Assembly (NCBI GenBank): GCA_025529335.1
Contig: JAMYHX010000085.1
Coordinates: 1 to 64,000 of the forward strand
DNA: 64,000 nucleotides
Origin: Rhizopus sp. PT2906
Lineage: Eukaryota > Mucoromycota > Mucoromycetes > Mucorales > Rhizopodaceae
Direction of reading: 5' to 3'
A program made the position numbers and the translations under genes. Positions 35,507 to 46,531 of the stretch are shown piece after piece. The notes under the pieces are model-generated. The model had not been told where the DNA came from. It saw nothing but the letters and a program-made list of their open reading frames with translations, and searched no databases. The stretch's first letter is position 1; every line of letters starts with the position of its first letter.

Positions 35507-37369
35507 ATGAGCAAAGATAAAGAAAGACTAAATTCATTCTTATTCCGTCATGTTCCATCTCAAGTCAGCAATAAGCAAAAATTATGTTATAGACATAGGC
35601 CCGACTTAGTAAAGAATAGAGGACCAGATGAATTTAGTGCTCAACAAGTACAAGAGGTAGAAAAGAATTGACGACTCAAGTTCAACAGTTTAATTATTTA
35701 TGATTAGGAAATCGAGCGACTACCGACGGCGGATAAGGAGGCTATTTCACATATCTGGTCATTATTTGCAGCAGCACCTTCAGATCAGCGTATATTGATA
35801 CTTAAAGGTCTAATATCCACTTGCTGTATGCCACAATTGTCATTTCTATTTAACGCAACACAACCCTTACTCCGCATTGATTTTGTATCAGTCTTTCCAA
35901 AAGAGATAACGTTGGCGATATTCTCACACTTGGATGCGAAATCATTATGTCACGCTGCACAAGTATCAACCAAATGGAAAGAAATTGCAGATGACGATCA
36001 ACTGTGGCATCGTATGTGTGAGCAACATATTGATAAAAAGTGTGAGAAATGTGGATGGGGATTACCTTTATTAGATAAAAAGACAAGATCTGCTTATAAG
36101 CGGAAAAGAATGGTGAATGACACTAGCACGACATCGCCTATTCAGATTGCATGTGGTCCTGCGCCTACGATTGGCTCACCTCAGGATAGCTGTAATATCA
36201 AAAGGCAGCGAATTGAAACAGTAAAGACACAACCTTTCATTTCATCACCACCGCGTAGAAGACCTTGGAAAGATGTCTATAGTGAACGCTTAATAGTTGA
36301 AAGAAATTGGCGGAATAATAACCATAGTCTTCTCACTCTTAATGGACACACAGATGGCGTAATGTGTGTTCAATTTTGTGAAATTGCAAAATTAATCATT
36401 ACTGGCTCACTCGATAAAACCGTACGCGTGTGGCATCTAGAGACAGGCGAGCTTATCAAGACACTTACAGGTCATTCACGTGGAGTGAGGGCCCTTCAAT
36501 TTGACGATGCCAAGCTTGTGACAGGTGCGATGGACAATACACTCAAGATTTGGAATTACCATACCGGCCAGTGCATCCGAACCCTCGAAGGTCACACAGG
36601 CGGTGTCCTCAGCCTGCACTTTGACTCTCGTATTTTGGCGAGTGGATCTACAGATCATACTATCCGCGTTTGGAACTTTGATATTGGAGAATGTTGTACG
36701 CTCGTCGGCCATTCTGAGTGGGTCAACTCCGTTCGAATATGCCAACAGGGTCAAATGCTTATTTCAAGTAGCGACGATGCTACCATTCGCTTATGGGATC
36801 TACACTCTCGTTCATGTATACGAGTCTATCGAGGACATGTCGGACAGGTACAGGTTGCCTTGCCTAGTCCACATGGATTTAAACATCGATTAAAGAGTAA
36901 AACATCATTGCCTGAACGCAGTACAGAACAACAACAACAACAACAAGTATCTACTCAGAGAACGAGTTGTTCGAATACAGAAATCATACGTCCAACACCT
37001 GCAACATACCCTAATAACGCTGAGCCCTTTAAGCCTTCACATTCAACTGCATCTGATCTACCCATCATTATATCCAGCTCGCTTGACAATACTATCAAGA
37101 TTTGGGATCTGCATAGTGGTCAATGCCTCCGTACGTTATTTGGTCATATCCAGGGTATCTGGGGACTTGACTTTGATAAGCTTCATATCGTCTCTGGTTC
37201 CCATGATAAGACATTGCGTATCTGGGATACAGAAACGGGTCGTTGTCTTTATGCACTCGAAGGACATAGTTCCCCAGTGACGGCTGTTGCATTGAGTGAT
37301 ACAAAAATTATCTCTGCCGCTGATAATGGAGAAATAAAAATCTGGGACTTTGGTAGAATACAAAAATGA
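35507..37369 (+). CDS. scon-2: SCON-2/MET30-like F-box WD40 protein (SCF subunit)
   Basis: Two exons (35507-35656, 35708-37369) give 603 residues. The N-terminal block (LCYRHRPDL; HIWSLFAAAPSDQR) is specific to SCON-2/Met30, separating it from Cdc4. The F-box is at about 112-155 (FPKEITLAIFSHLDAKSLCH). A CxxC-type motif (KKCEKCGWGLPLLD) follows. Seven WD repeats run from about 255 to the end, with a Gln-rich insert between repeats 5 and 6. SCF(Met30/SCON-2) ubiquitinates the sulfur regulators Met4 or CYS3 when sulfur is plentiful. The next gene encodes a CYS3-like bZIP, which fits this job. Confidence 0.94.
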
Positions 37370-37566
37370 TAATAAAAAATAACAAATGACGCGATTTAAG
37401 TGCTGTATTATCGAATTTAAGATATTACGACATTTTTTGTAAAACGCAAGCCATTATTTTGCTTTCCCTCTTTCGTCCATACATCCTTCATGCGCACCCC
37501 CTTTTTCCTTCTTTTTTTTTCTGGTAGACATAACAGGACAAAAGCATATATCATTCATTCGATGGG

Positions 37567-38475
37567 ATGGTGAACAATAAACAGCAAACAGATTGGTCAG
37601 GTCAATTCATGCTACCGACCTCACAACCAGGAAACTATTATGCAACCAACTATCTTCCCAATTCATCCTCATCGTCAAAGCATATAGCCATTCTTTATGA
37701 TGATGACGATCCATCTTCAGATATGATGTTGACCCATGGTACACACATATAGATATTTACCATCCCTTAACTTATTTTATCATTTTTACAAGAGACTGTC
37801 AATAGATACACACCACACGTGACAATCAACCAGCAGCCAGTCGATCTTTACCCTTCTCAACACTCAAGCGCCCTGAGCTCGCCCACTCCTTTCTATTTTC
37901 CAGAGAAACGGCATCCTTCCACACAAAAATATGAGTCCATGTTCTTGGCCGAGAATAATAACAGTAGACCATCGGAAGTGACAAGTGTCAAACAACACTT
38001 GGACGACTCATTTTTGATGCAACATAACCAAAATATGGAGCAACAACATACGCATTCAAATAGCGAAGAAGGAAAAGAGGATGAGCCTGTCATTGGAGAT
38101 GGTGCACGGAGTTATAGCAGTGTAGAGAGTTCAGGTAGCAGAAGATCTCAAAAACTATCAAAGGAAGATAAACGAAAAAGAAATACCGCTGCATCGGCTC
38201 GTTTTCGTATCAAAAAGAAAATGAGAGAAAAGGCCCTTCAAAGTACTGCTTGTGAGATGACGGAAAAGGCAAAACGAATGGAACAAAAAGTCCATGAACT
38301 CGAAAGAGAGATTAAATGGCTCAAGGCCCTGATTGTAGAAAAGGATGATGCTCGGTTAGAACAGCTCATAAAAGAAAGACCGGCTGTATCCATTGCTTTT
38401 CCTATGCCTTCCACCTCGCGACAATCACAACAGCCTTCTGAAGACGAGGAGGATGAGAACAGCGATGAAAACTAA
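37567..38475 (+). CDS. CYS3/MetR-like bZIP transcription factor
   Basis: Two exons (37567-37738, 37793-38475) give 284 residues. The basic region (KRKRNTAASARFRIKKKMRE, about 184-203) and the next block (TEKAKRMEQKVHELEREIKW) fit the CYS3/MetR/Zip1 group of fungal bZIPs more than GCN4 or AP-1 types. The N-terminus is Ser/Gln/Asn-rich and the tail acidic. CYS3 activates sulfur assimilation genes. It lies 197 bp downstream of SCON-2/MET30 on the same strand. Mucoralean genomes carry several bZIPs of this kind, so orthology to CYS3 itself is likely but not proven. It is convergent with GPI13, 116 bp away. Confidence 0.82.
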
Positions 38476-38591
38476 AAAAAATGAATATGATTATATGATT
38501 TCCCTTTTCTCTAAGAATATGTTTATTATGCCCCCTTCCTTCTTTTTTATATGAAATCTAATAAAGAATATGTTTTTATTAATGGTATAAA

Positions 38592-41540
38592 TTATGCAGA
38601 CATCCTCTCCAACATATTAGCTGCCAAGTGTGCACCAATATCTAACAAAATCTGAAATAAGAAACGAGGAGCGAATATCTTCCAGGTCATCAAATGCCGT
38701 CTTAAAATAAATACAAATATAGCACACAGGAAAGTCGGAGCAGCCTGCATGAGTATCAAAAGAAAGAGAGATTGCTTGATATCCCGTTTGGAGGCTTCCT
38801 TTGACAAGAGAACGAGCCAACCTATCCAAGAGATGATATAACCCGCCAAAGTCGAAAGTGTCACCAAGATCATACCACCATAGTAATTCATGTCATCAAA
38901 TCCTACAAATGCTGCCTTCCATGGTAGAGAAGTAAACGTCGTTTGGTGACCTGTGACAAAGAAGAGGTGATGTCCAAAGAACTGCAAGAGAGTCAATCTT
39001 AATAACAAGCTTGTTTGATCACCATTAGATAACAGACGGACTACCCAAGGAGAAAGAAGAATGATCAAGCTTGCGAGTGGTCGTTGGAGCATGGCCAGCA
39101 TCGTACTCCATATGAACAGTAATACCCAGCCTTGCTGTGTCTTGCTGTAACAAGATCTTTGATAAACCACATAGGCAGAGATGAATACACACAGAGCATA
39201 GACAAGACGTGGCAAGTAGACATCGAGTATCTTTCGAACCACCGCTGGAACCATCACCCAGATAGTAGCAGTTTCGATTGAACTCTGATGAATTTCGACA
39301 ACCATTCTGATAGCCACAATCATGCCACACAACCGATAGGCATTATGTGGTATCCTGTCTTTGCCTACACTACGCTTCAGCAGCAGAGATGAGTAAAATA
39401 GGACAAGAATGACTGTGGCAATAAAACCGATGGAAACAAAGGTTGCGGAATAACTGTCAAATGATAAAAAGTCGTGATGAAGGTATTGACAGTAGGGGAA
39501 CTGTTCTTCGCGACATTGACCTGTCACACTTGTCAATCGTACGACGATCAGAAACAACAGTGGTTCTTTTGCTGCCTGGACAACCCTAGCCAGATTGAGA
39601 CCATGTCTTGTAGATAGACAGTTTCTAGCAAACCATAGAATCGACAGAGCAGACAGCATATATCTTACACTCGCATCTTCCCAGACAACATAGCTATTGG
39701 AGCCTAGAGTAAAGGATTGTACAAGGCTAATCATAAATGTAAGGCCCCAATCCAAAGATAATGGATTTGTCTTTAAGCAAGTTACTGAAGAGAAAAGACA
39801 GCACATATAGAATGAAAACAAAACACCTAGCCAATCCGTATAGCTCATCTTCTCAAACCATCCATGCTGCCATAACGTTATGGTGAAGGGCTGAAGCGCA
39901 AAAAATACGGGAACCATAAATAGAGTAGAATAGAGCAAACGGTTGCATGTGATCTCAATGTTCATAGACAACATGGATACAACAACAGAGAGTCCCAAGA
40001 GGACTATTCCCAACAGCATAGATCCTGCATCAAACTGCGCCCAAATCGATTCACAGTATTGAATTGTACCAATCAAGAACGCGTCATATTCAAACAGTGC
40101 TTGTTCAATCGAGTTTATAAATTGCTCCTGCTGGTCCTCAGGCAAGATGGTGATATTGTCAAGGTATGTCGTGAATGAAGCCTGCGATGCAAGCTCAGAC
40201 ATGATATTATCAGCGTCGTATAAATGCTTGAGGATAGGTCCTAACTGTGTGGTTGAAAAATCCGGTTGCCTCGTTTGTTGAGAGTAATGAATGAGATAAT
40301 CATATACTTGCAGAGCATTGATGCGAAACTGTCCAACGATATGAAGTAGGTTGTATATCTTATTGTTTGATGGTTTGTCAGGTAACAATAGGTCAGGTAT
40401 GATAGCACCAAGATTTCCAAAAGGTATAGGGACTTGTAAAAGATACGATAGTGTAGGCACAAGATTCACTTGAGCTACAACAGGATAGCTTGAAGCATCG
40501 TACCGTAACCTTTCCGAAATAGCCTTTATGTCATATCCAAGCTTATTCATCCGGGCATCATGAACACGTTCAAAAAGATGTCGGTAGTACGTATTTTCCT
40601 GTGGCTCAGGATGTGAGCCTAAACCCAGTGGTCTTCCAGAATGAACAAATAGAGTACTCATGAGCTCTTCCAAGCTTTCTCCTCCGTGATCTCCCTCGGG
40701 AGACATGCCATGGTCGCCCATGAGGATAAACAAGGTATTGTTATCGACCTGATCCAAAATCCTTTCAATCACCGTATTCATCTGGTCAAGTTTTCTTGCC
40801 ATGTTGGGGTGAGACGGACCATGGGTATGTCCACAATGATCGACCCCTAAAAAGTGAGCAACTGCGAGTTCCCAGTTGCCACTGGCCATCAGAGGCCAAA
40901 GGTGAGACAAGATCGAATCGTCCACTGAATCGAGATCAAGCATCTTAAAGCTGTCGCTGTCAAAGGTACGGTCGGGTTGATCAAAGACATCTGGATACAA
41001 GTGGACCCAGGTATCGTCTCCCATAAAGTAAATATTATTGTAGCGCTGTTTGACGTGATGCAAAAGATGATCCTCTTGTACCTCGGATGAAGCAAAATTA
41101 GAACCGACATCGATAAAAGTAGGTAGTGATCCTGTCATTAATCCCTTGATGCGCTGCATCGTCGTCGTAGGTGGATCAGCACGAAATTGAAATAAAAGCG
41201 ATGACTGAGGCCGAGTATCCAAGAGTCGTTGAATCACAGGAAGCTTGTTGAGGTAATGATCCGTGTGGTTGCTATGTACTGAAAAATCAAAGCGTAATGC
41301 GTCAATGACAATTATGATGGTTCGATTAAATGCATATCCAGATGGAATAGAAGGCAACACAACCGGTGATGAGGCAGATGAGAGAGGGAGACGGTCCCAA
41401 GGGGTACGTGAATACCCACGTATATTCAATGTCTGTCGTGTTAAAAGAAATCCCTTCAGATAAATGTATACTCCAAACGCTTGAAGACAAGTGAGGATCG
41501 CCAGCACTGTCCCTAGCGACGGCTGAAGGGGAAATCGCAT
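38592..41540 (-). CDS. GPI13: GPI ethanolamine phosphate transferase 3 (GPI13/PIG-O)
   Basis: Single exon, 982 residues from the ATG at 41540 (the frame extends slightly upstream without an ATG). The N-terminal signal anchor is followed by an alkaline-phosphatase-fold lumenal domain with metal-site motifs TIIIVIDALRFDF, DPPTTTMQRIKGLMTGSLPT, VDHCGHTHGP and MGDHGMSPEGDHGGES. LPTFIDVGSNFA distinguishes PIG-O/Gpi13 from PIG-N and GPI7. The C-terminal half has many TM segments. It adds ethanolamine phosphate to the third mannose of the GPI anchor in the ER, the group later joined to proteins. It is an unusually long intronless gene for this window. Confidence 0.95.
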   Translation of the reverse strand: MRFPLQPSLGTVLAILTCLQAFGVYIYLKGFLLTRQTLNIRGYSRTPWDRLPLSSASSPVVLPSIPSGYAFNRTIIIVIDALRFDFSVHSNHTDHYLNKLPVIQRLLDTRPQSSLLFQFRADPPTTTMQRIKGLMTGSLPTFIDVGSNFASSEVQEDHLLHHVKQRYNNIYFMGDDTWVHLYPDVFDQPDRTFDSDSFKMLDLDSVDDSILSHLWPLMASGNWELAVAHFLGVDHCGHTHGPSHPNMARKLDQMNTVIERILDQVDNNTLFILMGDHGMSPEGDHGGESLEELMSTLFVHSGRPLGLGSHPEPQENTYYRHLFERVHDARMNKLGYDIKAISERLRYDASSYPVVAQVNLVPTLSYLLQVPIPFGNLGAIIPDLLLPDKPSNNKIYNLLHIVGQFRINALQVYDYLIHYSQQTRQPDFSTTQLGPILKHLYDADNIMSELASQASFTTYLDNITILPEDQQEQFINSIEQALFEYDAFLIGTIQYCESIWAQFDAGSMLLGIVLLGLSVVVSMLSMNIEITCNRLLYSTLFMVPVFFALQPFTITLWQHGWFEKMSYTDWLGVLFSFYMCCLFSSVTCLKTNPLSLDWGLTFMISLVQSFTLGSNSYVVWEDASVRYMLSALSILWFARNCLSTRHGLNLARVVQAAKEPLLFLIVVRLTSVTGQCREEQFPYCQYLHHDFLSFDSYSATFVSIGFIATVILVLFYSSLLLKRSVGKDRIPHNAYRLCGMIVAIRMVVEIHQSSIETATIWVMVPAVVRKILDVYLPRLVYALCVFISAYVVYQRSCYSKTQQGWVLLFIWSTMLAMLQRPLASLIILLSPWVVRLLSNGDQTSLLLRLTLLQFFGHHLFFVTGHQTTFTSLPWKAAFVGFDDMNYYGGMILVTLSTLAGYIISWIGWLVLLSKEASKRDIKQSLFLLILMQAAPTFLCAIFVFILRRHLMTWKIFAPRFLFQILLDIGAHLAANMLERMSA

Positions 41541-41718
41541 GAAGGAGAAAAACAAATGACAGGCCGCAAGCGCTGGGTTGTGTGTAATGTGTGTGTGTGT
41601 GGCTAAAATTTTGCAGTCACGTTTACACCTTTAAGTGATTTTTGTTTTCTTCAAAAAAAAAAAAAAACTCTTCTTTTGAACACAACATACAAAAAAAAGC
41701 GAGCATCATCACATCATA
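41541..41718. promoter_or_regulatory. Short divergent promoter, GPI13 / RPB5
   Basis: 178 bp separate the two divergent start codons. It contains a GT repeat near 41581-41600 and an A14 tract at about 41654-41667 (poly dA:dT), typical of nucleosome-poor shared promoters. Confidence 0.5.
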
Positions 41719-42665
41719 ATGGATTCAGGTCACAGCAACGAAGCAACTAGATTATGGAGAGTTTTTCGTACTGCGCATCAAATGGTTCATGATAGAGTAA
41801 AATAAGATTAAATTAGCATCGAGAGAAAAAGAGGATTAAGACGTTATTATAGGGATACTTAGTCTCTCAATCAGAGCTTGATATGGATTTGGAGTCATTT
41901 AAGCGTACATTTGCTCCTTCTGGTGATGTTGAGTAAGTATTGATTTTACTGCATACATACGCGTGTTTATTTTAATAACATTCTCCTAGTCGAGATCAAT
42001 TGACATTTGTAGTGCAAAAAAAGGACGATCCAACTGACCAACTGCTTGTCTTCTTTCCCAAAGATCCTTCAGTCGGTGTTAAACCTCTAAGAGTGTAAAT
42101 ATAATTATGAGTATACATTCATTTATATACTTATACATTATTAGTTATGTCGAACGTATGGCACAACAGCAAATTCCCAAGGGTATCTGTATTTACCAAA
42201 AGAGTATGACTTCCTCAGCAAACAAGGTATGATTTACATAATGAATGAGAATAGTATGAAAACTAAACGAAATATAATAGGTCATTCAACAATTACCTTC
42301 AAAGCATACATTAGAATCTTTCCAAGAAAATGAGTTACTAGTCAATATTACACATCATGTATTGGTACCTAAGCATGAAGTATTGACACCAGAAGAAAAG
42401 GCTACTTTGTTGCAGAGATAGTAAGTAATGAGTTTTAAGAAGAACGGTTGGCTAATTCTTTTTTATAGCCGTTTGAAAGAAACTCAATTGCCGCGTATTC
42501 AACATACAGATCCAGTTGCTAGATATTATGGCTTAAAGCGTGGACAGGTAATAACTCATAATGAAATGAAGAGAGAGAAATACATAATACATTATGTAGG
42601 TTGTCAAAATTTTAAGAGAGAGTGAAACTGCCGGTCGATATGTCAGTTATAGATTATGTATTTAA
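41719..42665 (+). CDS. RPB5: RNA polymerase I/II/III shared subunit RPB5 (RPABC1)
   Basis: Seven exons (41719-41796, 41853-41932, 41990-42094, 42145-42226, 42281-42420, 42469-42547, 42600-42665) give 209 residues, the expected length. N-terminal jaw domain: TRLWRVFRTAHQMVHDRGYL. C-terminal assembly domain: HHVLVPKHEVLTPEEKATLL, then DPVARYYGLKRGQVVKILRE and the ending GRYVSYRLCI, all strongly conserved. It is part of the lower jaw of all three nuclear RNA polymerases. All exons are short, so no long open frame marks the gene. Confidence 0.96.
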
Positions 42666-42828
42666 ATAACAACAGCAATAATAATTAAAAGAAGAAGTGA
42701 GTCATTTATGTAAAAACTCCTTATAAAAACTTTCTCCTTTTTATTATAATTATTATTACTATTATTTGTCAAATATACAGCCATGAATTACCAGATCCAT
42801 TATCATAAACACACACACATGTAAAAAA

Positions 42829-43251
42829 TTAATCTGAACGCTTCCTTCTTCTTCTTCCAGGATGTGGCGCACCATCGACAATACGTCTTACTAAAGGAAA
42901 CGCGCCTTCAGAAGAAACGAGCACTTCTGTTGATTGTGAGTTATTAGTAGTCAATGTAGTATTCATCAGCTTACTTTGAACCATGTCAGCCATACAGTAG
43001 CCACCTAAATTAGCCTGCCAGAAATAGAAATCCTGTATGAACTGACCATTTCGATGAAGATCTTCTAGGTCATTTTGATGTTTATGAGTCAATGGACGAA
43101 ACTCTTCTTCTTTCATAACTCCCCATTCTGGATGTGTAAGTTTATCAAGCGTTGCTTGTTGCTTATCTTCCCATGACCTTGTACCATTCATGTATAAACC
43201 AGAAAAATCTTGAACCATGGAGCGTTGTTTGTATGTCGCTTTCTTTGGCAT
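42829..43251 (-). CDS. Hypothetical protein, 140 residues
   Basis: Single exon from the first ATG in frame (MPKKATYKQRSMVQDFSGLY). Non-repetitive and protein-like, with several Trp/Tyr positions, an aromatic segment (IQDFYFWQANLGGYCMAD) and a basic end (PGRRRRKRSD) that could be a nuclear signal. No TM or signal peptide. I do not recognise the family. The composition and the clean stop after a basic tail support a real gene. Confidence 0.65.
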   Translation of the reverse strand: MPKKATYKQRSMVQDFSGLYMNGTRSWEDKQQATLDKLTHPEWGVMKEEEFRPLTHKHQNDLEDLHRNGQFIQDFYFWQANLGGYCMADMVQSKLMNTTLTTNNSQSTEVLVSSEGAFPLVRRIVDGAPHPGRRRRKRSD

Positions 43252-43520
43252 CTTTAAAGAATAATAAATAAAAAAAGACAAGAAAAAGAGAGAAACAGGT
43301 TGAATAAAAGAAAGAGATCCTTTTTAAGTTTATTTAAGATTAGGGGGGTGTGGAACGTAATCTTTGTACATACTCTGACGATGTTTGTCAAAAAGGAAAG
43401 TGCGTCATTTACAGTTTTAGTACTTCCCCCCCCTTTTTTTTTTCTACTTCTCTGTCTCGATCGTTCGGCTTTTCTCCTCCCTCCTATTTTAAACACATAT
43501 ATACACACGCAAAATAAAGA

Positions 43521-43898
43521 TTAGGTGGCTCGTGCATTCACCAGATTGGATATAAAGTGAACTAGGCTCAAATAACCAAAGTTTTGTTGTTTAAGGGAAA
43601 AAAAGACGCGAAATAGGATAAAGAGTAACCAGAGTATACTGACGAACCAAATGACGGTTTTCCTTTTTGAACTCTTCTTCAGGTCATGTCTCTTGGACCT
43701 TTTGGACGCTGTCGTCTTTTTTGTACTGCCATCTTTAAGTCTCTGTAAATCATTATCAAATGTCATTTTTAATAATGACAGTCGTTTCCCTCGTTCATTC
43801 GCTGGTCTTTTTTCTGTTACAGAACTCGTTATTGCAGTAGGCAAATGTCGTCTTTGCCGTGATGGTCGACTTCCCATGTAAAGATCTGCATTTTGCAT
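43521..43898 (-). CDS. Hypothetical tail-anchored-like protein, 125 residues
   Basis: From ATG at 43898 (MQNADLYMGSRPSRQRRHLP). The first 80 residues are basic and Ser/Thr-rich; one strong hydrophobic segment (VIWFVSILWLLFILFRVFF) lies near residue 85-103, followed by about 20 residues. The upstream part of the open frame is low-complexity leader sequence with poly-A/T and was left out. The layout fits a single-pass membrane protein with a cytosolic N-terminus. Family not recognised. Confidence 0.5.
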   Translation of the reverse strand: MQNADLYMGSRPSRQRRHLPTAITSSVTEKRPANERGKRLSLLKMTFDNDLQRLKDGSTKKTTASKRSKRHDLKKSSKRKTVIWFVSILWLLFILFRVFFSLKQQNFGYLSLVHFISNLVNARAT

Positions 43899-44483
43899 TA
43901 TAAGCAACCAAAAAAAAAAAAAAAAATTACAAAAAAAAGGACAAAAGAGAAGGTCCACAAAACTCAGAACACATGTCAAGCATGAGTATATGTGTGTAAT
44001 AAACAAAAAAGTGACACGATTAGTTAAGATGCTACACCCTTTTTGCTCTAATAAGGAACGCTCCGACACATAAATCAAATAAAGATATTTTATTGAAATG
44101 CATAGAAACGTAAAGTACTTTTTGTATATAAGCAAGAAATAATAAAACGTAAGAAAGGGAAGAAAAGCAAAGAAAGCAATAGTTGTCATGGTAATAAAAG
44201 GTATAACAAAAAAGGAAGGTATAGATGTGTATATATACAACTGAATAAAGAGTAATACATAGAATAATACATAATTAAAACTTATTCAAGGCCTTGAAAT
44301 TGTGTTTTGGTATACGTGTAATAAAACATAGATGATAATTGAAAAATCTTGGAATATATGTGTATATCATATACACATCGCATTATTTAAGTAGGGGACA
44401 GGAAGGTCTTTTGTGTCCATATTTTCCACACCAGGAACTATAATTAGTTATAAGTGTCAATTCATTTTAGAGAAAGTTCTCCT
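43899..44483. other. Intergenic, AT-rich
   Basis: Nothing recognised beyond A-rich tracts (for example 43910-43940). Confidence 0.5.
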
Positions 44484-44606
44484 TTACCATTGTCCGCCTT
44501 GTAGGTTCAAGGGCTTAATATCAAAAGCCATGCTAGTTGTGACAATGCGTCTACGAGCAGTAGAATAAACAGTAATAGTAACAGGAGCCTGCGGATAATC
44601 ACACAT
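44484..44606 (-). CDS. Possible small protein or terminal exon, 40 codons
   Basis: Minus-strand frame MCDYPQAPVTITVYSTARRR then IVTTSMAFDIKPLNLQGGQW and stop. Its composition looks coding, unlike the AT-rich surroundings. A TTATCCGCAG tract before the Ala codon could be a splice acceptor, so it may be the last exon of a gene whose other exons I could not find. Confidence 0.3.
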   Translation of the reverse strand: MCDYPQAPVTITVYSTARRRIVTTSMAFDIKPLNLQGGQW

Positions 44607-45873
44607 TGATCTATTCTTTATTTATTTTTTCTAAAGAAATGTAGGGGAAAAGGAAAGAAAAAGACGAGGATATTTATACATATTTTGGTCCATGCTCGAT
44701 AGTATGGCCCTTTGTACATTAATCTAGAAGCAGGGAGAATACAGAAAAAGGAAAGGAAAAGGCCTTTTTTAGGCTAAAAATATACATTTTGTTTAGTGTT
44801 TTGACATGAATTAAATGATTTAAAAACGGTCATGGGGTGAACCTTAGGGCAATTGACAGCTTTGACCTATTTATTCAAGTATTACACAAGGCCATTACAA
44901 CTATACCTCTCTCTCCTTTCTTTCTCTCTGTTTTTTTTTTTACATATCCTTATTAATGTGTTCGCCGCTTCATCTCTTTTAATAAACAAAAAGCTCATGA
45001 ACGAGACGAGTCTAGACGCTGTAAACAAGGTAAACATTTCCTCTTTCTTTTAGGATCCCACACCTCCTTATTCCTCCTTTATTTTTTCTTTCTTTTTTGG
45101 AACGACTACACATAGCGAGAACTAAATAAACGAGTATGAGGCAAGTTGATCTAAATATACGACGACGACGACAACAACAACAGAGAAAATCCCCTTCCCT
45201 AGTGTTAACCTTAATTTATTTGTCGTTTTTAGTAAGTTTATCATATGGCGTATGAAAGGTTTGACAAGTTAATATGCAACACAGGACAACGATCATCTTA
45301 TCATTTGTGGGGTCGGTGACATAGCCATCCTATAAGGACGCAAAGAATATATCCATCACCCATATCATCATTATCATTGCCACTACTATAATCATCCTTT
45401 GGGTCATCAGACCCACATAGACTTTAACACGCGTGTAGGTATAGGGTTGATAAAAAGGCATATTCCGCACATACACACACACGTATGCATTATTTACTGT
45501 CTATCACCATCTTTTATGACTTACATAATGCATCTCATGATGACGTGCAGGAATATCCCTTATAGTGCGTACAAGCATCATTTAGTTTAAATGCTAATGT
45601 ACAAAAAATCAGTCTATCTCGTGAATCATTTCGAATCTATGGCATAAATTGTGCAGGAGCGTTACAATGATGTAAGCGAGTTACCTTTATTTCGTGTTAT
45701 CAGAACTAAGATGTGTGTGCATATACAAATACAAAACAACGCCCAGTTGTTCAGCCCATACAACTATATTGCTCAACGCTGACATCATCCCCATCCATTT
45801 GATGTCCTTTCAAATAAGGAGTAAAAAGAGAGAAAATAAGGGAACACGTTAGATCATGTTTTCCCTTTTCATC

Positions 45874-45917
<44 letters not shown>

Positions 45918-46105
45918 GTACGCAAACTCACCCCCTAAATATATATACTTTCCCTTTCCCTATCATAGTGCTCAATCTGCCCAAAAATCAATAAAATTGC
46001 TGCAACATATAGAACTGTTTATTAGTCGAGAAAAACTGACAATACTTGAGTTGCGCTTTTTTTATAATTGATTTGTGTCATCCATGTCTTTGTATATTGA
46101 ACTAA
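44607..46105. other. Gene-poor intergenic region with microsatellites
   Basis: No supported gene. Contains CT tracts (about 44905-44940), a GAC/AAC repeat (about 45160-45182) and a CA repeat of about 30 bases at 45877-45906. Short open frames here (44853-45053, 45399-45590) lack protein-like features. Confidence 0.5.
45877..45906. repeat. CA dinucleotide microsatellite
   Basis: About 15 uninterrupted CA units. Confidence 0.9.
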
Positions 46106-46371
46106 TTAAATGTTCAACTTGGTGTGACGCCAGTTACGTCTCTTGGCATTCCAACTAAAGTAATACAGTTTAATGTCTACACACATTCAAACTTGACATT
46201 ATAAATTTACCGAATCTTGGTGTCAGTCTTGAGACGGAACCAGTGAGGCAAAGGACGGTTTTGCTTCTTGGCCTTGCCGAGCTTAACCTTGGTGATGAAT
46301 GACTTTTGAGAAGGCTACATACGAATATATATCAATCCATCCATTCCATCAATGTATTAAAAGTTTACCAT
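46106..46371 (-). CDS. RPL39: 60S ribosomal protein L39 (eL39)
   Basis: Three exons (46371-46369, 46314-46211, 46154-46106) encode 51 residues, exactly the family length: MPSQKSFITKVKLGKAKKQN, then RPLPHWFRLKTDTKIR and NAKRRNWRHTKLNI. eL39 lines the nascent-peptide exit tunnel. The first coding exon is only the ATG; the intron begins GTAAAC directly after it and ends ATGTAG before Pro2. Too short for ORF-based gene finding. The leader upstream (46372-46500) is pyrimidine-rich on the coding strand. Confidence 0.95.
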
Positions 46372-46531
46372 TTCGACAAGCGATGAATAAAAGAGAGGGG
46401 GGTATTACCTATGCTCCTTGAACTCTCGCTTTTAGGACAGATGGCAAATGATGGTGTGTTCTGAAGAGAAAGACAGAGAAAGAGCTCCGGCTCGCAACAG
46501 AGACGGCAAAATTAATTTCCGAAACATCATT

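Noticed and set aside
37819..38475. bZIP as a GCN4/CPC-1 orthologue
   Set aside because: The basic region and following TEKAKR block fit the CYS3/MetR group better.
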